Shown piece after piece: positions 54,701-64,000 of a stretch of DNA of 64,000 nt (its first letter is position 1; every line of letters starts with the position of its first letter). The notes below the pieces were generated by a model that was not told the origin of the DNA, did not search any database, and was given only the letters and a program-made list of their open reading frames with translations. Made by a program: the position numbers and the translations under genes. Origin of the DNA: Saccharum officinarum (Eukaryota > Streptophyta > Magnoliopsida > Poales > Poaceae); assembly GCA_020631735.1 (NCBI GenBank), contig CM036221.1:15729381-15793380 (forward strand), written 5' to 3'.

Positions 54701-57012
54701 TCAACACTCAAGATATAAAAATAACAAGGAAAACAAGCATCTATTTTTCCATTTACAAGATCTAGGTAAAACATCCTGAAACCCAGAAACAACCTATAAG
54801 TTTTATATTTTTCTTAGCAAGTATATGTCATCACAAAATTAACAAAATAAGAATCATCATTTTTGGAGTTCTAAAACTTCAGATCTTGCTCTGGTCAAGT
54901 TTAAAGGTATTTAAGAGCATTTTTAACACTTAAATAAAGACATCAGAAAGAATCTACAAACATATAACATTTTATGACTCTAATGCATAGATCTTTTCTC
55001 AAGGTTTCCAAAAAGTCCACTTTTGCTATTTTTGAAATTACCTAGCAAGAGATATGGAATTTAGAAGATTTACACAAAATCTGAAATTCAAATTACTAGA
55101 AAACCGAATTCTAGTTAATTCGCTAGGCGCACCCGGTTACCCACCCAAACGGATCACCACATTAACTGTCCCGCGGGACCCGCCGCCCGATTGGGCCCAC
55201 CTGTCATATACAGAGAGAGAGACAGAGCGAAGGAGGCGACGGTCTTCTCTTCGGATGCCGGGGAAAACAGAGGACGGCGGCGGAGAGGGACCGGCCACGA
55301 CCAGCAGCGGCCGGCGACGGCGATGGGAGGGCTGACCGGCTTCGCGGCTGCGAGACGCATCCGCGCGTGCTTGCGGTGAGAGCTGAGGTGGCCCGTGGCC
55401 TCCTGGCCACGTGCACGGGCGGCGGCGGCCGTGACCAACCGTGGCCGGCAAGCACCGACGACGGCGGGCCAAGGGGAATGGCAGCGCGAGCACCCACACG
55501 TCCATCCGCACCTGTGGGTGCCCTCGGACTTGCCAGAGGTGGTCCATGATGGCCTGGCCACGTGCGGCCGTAGCATGGAAGGTGACGCGCGGCGGCGCTA
55601 CTCGGCTCTGCCGGTGAAGGTGATGCGCAGGGGCAGCAGCGGCTACGCCCGCATGCGTGGGCGATGGCGGCTCGGCGCTCCGCTTTCAAGGGTGCAGGAG
55701 GGTGCGTGGAGCAGGAATGAGCGGCGCGGGGAGCTTTGCTGGGCCGACCATGGTGACGGCGTCTGCGCAGCGCGAGGCCGCGGGCACGGAGCGAGAGAGG
55801 GGCGAGCGAGAGACGAGACCGAGCGCTCGGCTTCTCCACTCGATGAGGCAACACGCAGGCGTATTGAGGGGCGACGATGGAGCATGGGCACCACGCGGCA
55901 GGGAGGTGGGGGCGCGATGCGAACATGGCCGCTACATCCAGAGCACGTGTCGGCGGTTCGGACATTGTGTCGAGTACGTGTCGTGCGTTGCTGCGCCTGA
56001 CTTGGAGACCATTTTTGGGCCGGCTCGGTTCTGAATTGGACAAGGGACCTAAAATGAAGTTTGCAGCCCACATGAAGACCTACAATTTCTATTTAAGGTG
56101 CACTGCAATTAGGGTTATGGATTAGTGGATAATCAAGTCCAAAGTTGACACTGTCAGTGATTTGAAAGCAACGAGCAACAATCCAAAATGAGGGTCAAAA
56201 TGAATTGCAACTGGTGCCATCTTCTCATATGTTCTTCCCCAACAGGTAAGCTCCAACTTTTATTTTTGGGTCAACTTGAGGTACTCAACAAAATTCGGAG
56301 AACGTGAGATGACAATGTCAACGACGATGAATTTCCAGGCTTAGAAAATGCTAAGTGTTGGAAACAGCCCTAATTCTGACTTGTGGGCCCTATTTGAGCA
56401 TGTTACACACATTTTCATGACTTGACTCTTAAACAAAGTTTGTTCCTTATAAAATTCTCTACAAATTTGTCAAAGGGTGCACAGTCATGCAAAGCTTCTA
56501 GGTCACACTTTTGAAATGGTCAAACAAAAGGGCTCCAGGGTCCATACATGGTCAACCACCAATTAGAAGCATATTTAGGCAAAATGATCAACATGAACAT
56601 TGTTCCATTAAGTGTCCTAAGTGTAGTTAAGGTCTTGTAGAGTTCATCTAGAGTCATTTGGACAAGTTTGCAAGGTTTGGCTGATGATCTACAATTCCAT
56701 TCACTTAATGATGCAAGTTCCAATTGGAATGGAACTTATCATTTCATGTGACTTTTTGATTCCAAACTCCATGAAACTTTTTCACGGGTCTAGATGGATG
56801 CATGTGGATGTAATGTACATGGAATAAGCATGTTTAGAATTACTCTTGCATAATCTTAACAAGGGTCTATATGTAAGCAATTGTGCGTGGCCCAAGTTTA
56901 AGTTGAAGCTCCATCATGTAGATTTGATTTTGACACCTTGATTACCCCTTGACATGTCATGTTTGAGCTCAAACCCACTACTTAATTGGTGATAAACACC
57001 TGGGGTGTTACA
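51783..57012 (-). repeat. 3' LTR of the LARD-like element (5230 bp)
   Basis: On the plus strand it begins TGTAACAGAACCGTCC and ends GGGGTGTTACA. A GC-rich block lies at about 55130-56040, with GGGCCCACCTGTCA at 55193-55206 (minus strand TGACAGGTGGGCCC). Long open frames in that block overlap on both strands and are not taken as genes. Confidence 0.88.
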
Positions 57013-57015
57013 GCC

Positions 57016-57030
57016 CTCCCCCCTTAAAAG
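57016..57030 (-). other. Polypurine tract of the LARD-like element
   Basis: CTCCCCCCTTAAAAG on the plus strand is CTTTTAAGGGGGGAG on the minus strand, next to the LTR. TCCCGAGATTCGG beside it is the complement of the CGGGACG-type motif found before the other two Ty3 polypurine tracts. Confidence 0.82.
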
Positions 57031-60000
57031 AATCACGTCCCGAGATTCGGAATGGAAGACCTTTTAAGGAAGAGAGACATGTTATCAAGTTCCCAACATC
57101 AGCTATAGCATTCAGCTACAAAGCTTCAACATCGGTGAACAATTTGACCAAAGGCACTTTCTGATACTTACTCTTCATGGTAAAATTTGTATGAAGAATT
57201 TTCTTCATTGACTTCCATGAAGCATTGTTACTTTGGGAGGAATCCAAGATAGCATATACTGCATTCTCAGTGTACGGAGATCATTTGGTCCCTAAGTGAA
57301 CCACTCACAAGTATCTGACTTTCTAATGACCACAACATAGGCCATATGAACTTGACTCTAGACCGAAATATTCAGAAGTATATTCGTTAAAATGACTCTA
57401 TGTTCACAAAGTTTGAAAAGTAGCCCTCTACCAGAATGGCTTGAGCACAACCTTCCAAAAGGGTGAGATCATAGACGACAATATACTCTGAGGCTATAGG
57501 ATATGACTAACCAATAGACAGGGTCTATGTTGGTCGTAAATGTTCATTCATTTAGACACCAACTAATGGAAAACTACTTACTATTCCACGTGTGTAGTTC
57601 TCTTTCTGTAATGACAACACTGTATTATCTAAGTCTGTCGAGGGGTTAGTGAATGTGATAGCTGACTCTGTCGGCTTCGTATTTCTACCAACAGCTATCT
57701 AGAAGATTCTTTTAACCAAAGACAACAGTTATCTGGGTTGAAGCAGATGCAACCTCTTGGGTAAAAACATTTATAAGGTACTAAGGTATGTCATCATTGG
57801 AAAATTAGTACCAAAGCAAAATGTAGGGAGGCCTTAAGGACAACAAAAGTTGTAATATTTACTAAACCGCGGGAAGTAGTCTACCACCAAGCGGTTGAGT
57901 AAATTTTTCCTTTGTGACTTAGTTGCACTATAAGTTGAGTTGACTTGCAGTGTAGCAACTTTGTCAGGCCAACCTTTCACCTTGAGGCTTCCTCCTTTTG
58001 GATCAAATAGTAACTCTAAGATGGGAAATCTGTTGTTTGACACTTTTCAAATTGCTTTTGATTCGCGATGGTATAAATTGATTGGTAGAAACCAAGGCTG
58101 CTCGTACATTGGGGATACGAGAAAGCAAAAGCAAGTGAAAGAGTGTAAACAAGTATCTGTGGGACCTTAAAAGGGTCATCCCACAGCAGATCTCGACCAT
58201 TAACTTACATACTAATCCTATGATGCACACGCTTTGAACTTGCGGGTTACTTTTGCAGGGCAAAACGCATGCTTCGCCTGGAGGATCTTCCTACAAGAAT
58301 AAGGAACTGATTCTGAATATTCCTCAACACTTCATCCAATAGAGTTCTGAACAAAACCGTTTATGGCACCTAAGGGCACAAGGATGATGATCGAAACTAG
58401 GTCATGCTTTCTCTAATTCTTCGCTTTCGCTGATAGAACACCTTGCACTATCTGTGTGATTGTCCAAGATGGAATTGACTTGATCACAATGGCTCTAGAA
58501 GATAGAATATCACTCAAGTTGTTGGCTAGTTGATTAACTTTTTGTTGGTTATTGCTCTGTAAGACATAGCCTTCGTAGCTACCAAAGAGTCGTTACCTAG
58601 CTGGAGATTAATCTTCCTATGGGTAACTAATTAGTTGTCTCTCAACACTAAAAAGTTCCAAATCTTCATTCTTGATCATAATAATTGTGGTTGATACAAA
58701 GCAGATGGTTGCCATCGAAGTCAGCAGATAAGGAGTCACACCAGAGATGGTTGATTTCGACGGTATGGCCATTATGCATACAAAGGTTAAAACTTGCATA
58801 TTATAACGATCGAGTCTTATCCAACAGATGACTTGTCCAACTAAAGTGTTGTGCGTCCCTTTTTATTCAACAAGGATGAGATACTTTACTCACTAGATGG
58901 TGGCCGTCAATACAGGGACAACTTAAGCAAAGTCACTTGTCTACCACCTATTGCATTCTGTTAAAGTTTATGTCGATGGCCTGTTCTTCAAAGGTTATCC
59001 TCTTAGCAACTTCAGGAGGAAGCTCTACTACTTCTGGTCTAAGACATGGATCTTATGATATGATATGGAGAGATAACCAAGGAAAACGGTCACATGAAAA
59101 TCACATCAGTGTTGTTCTGCAATGGATTACGATTAGAAACCATGATACCAGCGCGTGCCGAGCAGCACAACCTTGTGTGTGCACCCACAGGAGGCTCTCG
59201 GTTTCGTCGCGGCACCATTAGTTGCTACTTATAACACCATTACTGAACATACACCCGATGAGGAATTTCAAATGGCACAGATTGGGTTGATAAGGTAGAT
59301 GCATGAATTTGCAAGCATACGATTTAGAGGCCATAATAGAGAGACGTTGCGTCACACTGGCTAACCTTTGAGAGAGGTAACCGGAAGGTCCAACATGGAT
59401 TTGGGTACGGTCTCCACAACTGGCAACGTACGAACCATGGTCAAAGGCTAGCATTGATAAAAGTTAACTTGGTTGGTCAGTCGATAAAGGTCTTCACAAA
59501 AAGGGTTGCAAAACATCCATGACTTATACAACATATAGGAGAACTAAACTTTGGGCTTTCGGTCAAGCAAGGGCATGGATACAAACATTCAAGGGCTAAC
59601 CACCAAGTCTACAGGCTCAGACTCCTAAGAGGGAAAACCTAATTGAAGACAACAACCACAATTACATAACGTGAACGTTGTTCTAGGATAAAGCTATTCG
59701 ACACTCGTATGCTCACCGAGGACAACGAGGTGACAACTAGGGCACTACCTAGATAACAAGCACACATACACATCACAATCAAGCAGTCGTTTGAGAAAAT
59801 TTAAACAAATGGACTTAAGCAACCAATACAAAGCATAAGGCTCACCTAAAATAAGCATTTATCTCAAGCATGAACTAACTATAAGTTTTGCTCAAAACAA
59901 CGCTAGCTAAGGAAGCCAACTTAGCATGTGCCCAGAATCTGGACAGCAACGCAGTACTTACATGTTTCAACTATAACTGAGGTTATAGACATCCCACAAA

Positions 60001-61719
60001 GGTGATCCTAGACTTTATAGAAAGATTAGGAAGATGACTACACTTTAGCTATTCATACCAAAAGCAAATTCATAGATTAACATGACCAAAAATGCTAATA
60101 TTTCAGATCTATACCAATATGGATAGAAAACTAACAAGAACTTCAAAAATGTAAAACTGGAGTTCTAGGGACACAACAAGGCTGAGCCTTAACTTTATGT
60201 AAAGCTTATTAAGTTTTCTATAACTTTCTCATTGTCATATTAAGATGATTCTATAGCTAACATGGTCAAACAAGACAAAGAAGACATCTCTGCCTAGATG
60301 TGGACAGATTCTGTCATTCCACTTGGCACGCTCATAACTAGAAATTTCGACCACAAAAATTAGTTCTATAGGACACTTTGGAAAGCTTATAAAAAGTACT
60401 ACCCTTCTTCTATTATCTCCGAGACATGATTCCATATGCACATAGGTCAAACAAACCAAACATTCAGATCTATTTAGAGCATAAGCAAAACCTGACAGTA
60501 AACTTCTAAAATTCATAACTCTCAAACCATAAGACCTAGGGTCATGAAATTTTAGGACAAGCTATATAATTAAGTTAGCTACAACTTTGGTATTCTTCAT
60601 AACTACAGAAAACACCATTATCAGCACGAAAGCATCACTACAACAGAAACCATTCTAACAGCCAACGTTCAACAAGCAAAACAAAGCTTGCCTTTGTTCT
60701 ACCTAACAAGAGAGCACACAAACATGTTATTCTAGTAGCTCTAAATTTTTATTACCTTAGACCAACACGAATTTAATTCATTTATGAGAATCCATAATTA
60801 CTTAAGTGAGGTCTAAAGCATTGGCAAACGCTTGGGTGAGCAACATAGAGTAAGACATTTATGTTTAGCTTCACACAAGAAAGATAGTGTACTACATTGA
60901 TCACAAGTTACTTATCATTTGAACAAGGGTGAGAGGAGCATAGCTATGCATAAAGCAACAATCATGAAGATGCATGCTTCGTCCTATTCGTCCTCACCAG
61001 ATTGCCAACCTAAGGTGGCGATCACGTCCTATGTCGGTGGCATAACACGCACTCTCTCGATATATAGCTAGTCGTCAGCTACATTCGACTTACGCATTCG
61101 TGGTTAGCGTACCTGCAGAAAAGTTTCATTGCAGCCCAACATTTCCCAATATAGCACACAATGAAAGTAGAGAAGTAAAATTCTAAGTACTCCCATGTAC
61201 ATATACCCCTGTATACGTACATGTAATACCAAAACTACCCGAATCTTCGATCACCCACAATTAAGTACCTTCATATATACATGTGTGTAACATGTAAATA
61301 ATCCAGTAACCAAACTAGCTCTCCCCTAGACCGAGGGTTGTACGGTCATGCTCTCACAACTCACACTTACCTGAGCGTAGGTGCGACGTTGCATAAAAGT
61401 AAACTTAGCAACATATATGGCTATTTCATATATGAAGGCTACATATAATCTGACACACTGGGTAGCATAGTGTGGGAGAGTTATCACACATACATACCTT
61501 GGCCTGGGCGTAGATGCAAAATTAAAAACCCCCAAAGTTAGTACTTATATAAGCCACCTAATAATCCTTATATGGGCGTAAGAAAATTAACCACTAGCAT
61601 ACTTAGGTTTAAAATTTAGATTTGACAAACCGATATATAGCTATAAGTTGGTAAAACTAATTTTATAAAACAAAACCTTTGTTTTAAATACACATATGAT
61701 AAGTTTAATGTTGAATCTT

Positions 61720-61731
61720 GCTCCGATACCA
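61720..61731 (-). other. Primer-binding site of the LARD-like element
   Basis: GCTCCGATACCA is the complement of TGGTATCGGAGC and is separated from the LTR at 61734 by two bases. It matches initiator-Met tRNA with one difference. Confidence 0.82.
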
Positions 61732-61733
61732 GC

Positions 61734-64000
61734 TGTAACAGAACCGTCCAAATTATAAGAGCACAAGTATAAAAACAATCACCGAAGTGATCAAATTCTC
61801 ACACTTGAGCCCATATAACTCCGGTAGTCCAATGAAATCACGAGGGATTTCAAACCAACCAACATACAAGCCAAGATCGTAGTGATTCAACATAACAAGT
61901 CACATGTTGCAACCATTTCACAAGTAATTCAATTTACATCGGAGTTCAACAAAGTTATTACAACTTACAAAGAAAAGTAGCAGAAGCAAAGTAATTTGAA
62001 ACTAACATTAATCTTATTTCAAATACATGCCAGTACCAAGGTCAACTTTCACAAAAGCATTAGAGAAGATAACTCAGAAGGATCATGCCCATGATCACAC
62101 TCCGCCACTAAGGCAGGAGTCAACCAACTCTTGCAGCCGCCATGATACATCACAACCTGCAACAAGTGGGGATAAAACCCTGAGTACGACAAAGTACTCA
62201 GCTAGACTTACCCGTCAAAAACCAGAAATAAAGTGACACCAAGGATTATGCAAGGATGATATAAAGTGGGGCTAGCTTGACAACATTTTGCATAAAAGCT
62301 TAATATAGATGATCAATCATTAATGTTTAAGCATCAAGTTAATTATCATTAATCTATCATCTATATTAGAACATGTACTAGAGCACTCACTTTATTAGGA
62401 GCAAACAATATTAACCATAGCAGGTATAAATTGAGGCAACCTTTCCATCGTGATCCAATTAACCATCAGTTCAATTTAATTGAATCTACGTTGCCGCTGC
62501 TCAAGTCAAGTGCTCACTAACCGGGAGCGACGGCGATTCGAATCGAATTCCTATCCAGCTGGAGGGGTATTTCTAACACTCACCGCGCAGGCCCCTGTCA
62601 GGGTCGCACAAGCCACCTTTTCATATGATTCAGGAATCGCGGGTCTGAATGATGTCGCGACCCCAAGGGTGACACTCTGCCAGGTGATAGGGACTCTAAC
62701 CCCCCTTGGTCTCACGCCAATGTCCCCAAGCACATCCTTTCTCTCCTCCAAGAAGCAACCTACCATTCGATTCCCGGCCTGAATCACATTACTCGGCTTC
62801 GCGGTCGGAACGACTTATTCGGCCAACTAAGTGTTAGACTGCGTTCAACATGACTCAAGGACGTACAGCGAATCGGTCCTTAAATGACTCAGACGGGGAT
62901 AGATTCACACCCAAGACCTCCATGCCTTGTTGCTTCACTATCGTCATCCCGCCCGGTCTCATTTCATTTTATTAACACATGGTTCCATTCCACGATAGCA
63001 AATATAGCCAACCGTGCCATATATGAATGTCCCTACATCTCGCAGGTGACAGGAAATCACCTGACTTCTACCGCTTAAAGCAGGGCTAAGCATCTACTCG
63101 ATCCTAGTCTATGTAGGATTCAGGGATTCATATATCTGGACAAGGAATGATATAATGCAGCAAGGTTTTCAACCAACTCCTACCACTTAATGCAACAATA
63201 CTTATAACATATATATAATTAATTGCTTTGAAGATAGGAGGCTTATAATGCTCCGGGGCTTGCCTGGGATCCGACTCAAGTTAGAGTATGTCAGATGAAT
63301 TCACTTGGCGAGCATCTCCAAATCTATCACTTGTCCGGTCCTTCTATCTTCGGGATAGATCCACCAAACTCCATCTTCGGGTTTGGCTCCACCTTAGGTC
63401 CTTCACGTGCTTCAGCTAACGTACCTAAATGAGGTGCAACAATGCATATGTATGAATGCATAGAAGTGCAATAAACAAAGAAATCAAACAAGCATACAAA
63501 GTTCACATAAACCCTAGAGCTAATTAACTTAATCCTCAATAAGACATAACATAGAAGAGGGCAAGCACATCAATCAAGAAACAAGTCTCACAAGATTACA
63601 GGGTACCACTCAAGTATCATCAAAGATATGAGTCACATTTCAATACCCAAGCATGACAAAGTTAATCAAAGTACTAGAACTAGAAATTGCTACCTTCTGG
63701 ACATCAAACCAACAGCTGAGTAATTTAATCATAACTGGAGATCTACAACTCCAAATGACTTGAAAGAAGACATTATGGAAAGCTTATGAAACTATCTAAA
63801 TTTCATTTATAAACATCACAGCACGATTCCAAAGTTTAACATGTCGAATTTACGCAAATACCGAAACTGGTCTAACAAGACAGAGAGCAAGCAATTCTGT
63901 AACCTAACTTTAAAGAGCTGTAGTTTCTAAACCATATGTCCAAATGCCACCAAATTTTAACAGCAGCTAGACCATGAAATTCACAACAACTTTGTTATAG
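61734..64000 (-). repeat. 5' LTR of the LARD-like element, cut by the window end
   Basis: It is parallel to 51783-54050 with scattered substitutions and single-base indels (about 20 in the first 950 bases by eye). Another 3 kb of this LTR should lie beyond the window. Confidence 0.9.

Larger units (their letters stand above)
57013..61733 (-). other. Interior of the LARD-like element, no intact coding region
   Basis: In 4.7 kb the longest open frames are under 100 codons and show no gag, protease, RT or integrase motif. Words like CATAACT with GGAAAGCTTATAA recur around 60200-60550. Similar words occur in the LTR at about 53780-53830. Apart from the terminal primer sites I see nothing functional. 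Confidence 0.7.
51783..64000 (-). mobile_element. LARD-like element with 5.2-kb LTRs (minus strand, cut by the window end)
   Basis: The minus-strand 3' LTR is 51783-57012, the interior is 57013-61733 and the 5' LTR starts at 61734 and runs off the window. Near 57013 the complement of a polypurine tract (CCTCCCCCCTTAAAAG) adjoins the LTR. At 61720-61731 the complement of TGGTATCGGAGC, an initiator-Met primer-binding site, adjoins the other LTR. The interior has no recognisable gag or pol. LTRs near 5 kb with a conserved non-coding interior are the definition of large retrotransposon derivatives. The LTRs differ by roughly 2 % by eye. Movement would need proteins from another element. Confidence 0.85.

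Noticed and set aside
55204..56073. 289-codon and overlapping open frames in the GC-rich block of the LARD LTR
   Set aside because: Frames are open on both strands with biased composition and no motif. The block is part of an LTR.

Overview
The window looks like nuclear DNA of a grass, most likely an Andropogoneae species (sorghum, sugarcane, Miscanthus or a relative). That is an inference from the transposon mix (Tourist and Stowaway MITEs, Tip100-like hAT elements, a Tekay-type chromovirus, a SIRE/Maximus-type copia element) and from one GC-rich, intron-containing grass gene. No RNA gene, CRISPR array or prokaryotic feature was seen.

Layout. 1-12.6 kb is intergenic DNA packed with small transposons. 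Several are delimited by exact target-site duplications: hAT-type elements at 840-1131, 5627-6810 and 10162-10437, a terminal-repeat retrotransposon in miniature (TRIM) at 7837-8671, and a Tourist and a Stowaway MITE at 11934-12198 and 12268-12495. A decayed, 5'-truncated LINE lies on the minus strand at about 2191-4630. 13.0-15.0 kb holds the only host gene I can support, a five-exon phytochrome-interacting-factor-like bHLH gene. Its DNA-binding region is intact and its phytochrome-B-binding motif is altered. 15.8-17.4 kb holds more MITEs and a possible gene fragment.

17.4-64 kb is a nested block of LTR retrotransposons. A minus-strand long LTR (17372-21430) is broken by a nearly complete Tekay-type Ty3 element (21431-31157). 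That element has an extra 234-residue ORF before gag, one nonsense codon in pol and a truncated 3' LTR. A 3-bp microhomology junction joins it directly to the truncated 5' LTR of a Ty1/copia element (31158-51650). A 10.5-kb non-autonomous Ty3-type element (34178-44673) sits inside the copia gag with a GAAGC target duplication. It has near-identical 3217-bp LTRs and two divergent copies of a protease-like domain whose active site reads D-P-S. From 51783 to the window end is a minus-strand LARD-like element with 5.2-kb LTRs and no recognisable coding capacity.

How the parts relate. The Tekay-type element and the non-autonomous element share LTR modules, primer-binding site and polypurine region, so the first is a plausible source of enzymes for the second. 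LTR differences counted by eye (about 1 in 3217 bp for the non-autonomous element, 5 substitutions in about 1425 bp for copia, 2 in 834 bp for Tekay, roughly 2 % for the LARD) fit the nesting order. The host gene shows no functional link with the retroelements, but MITEs crowd both its flanks and could affect its expression.
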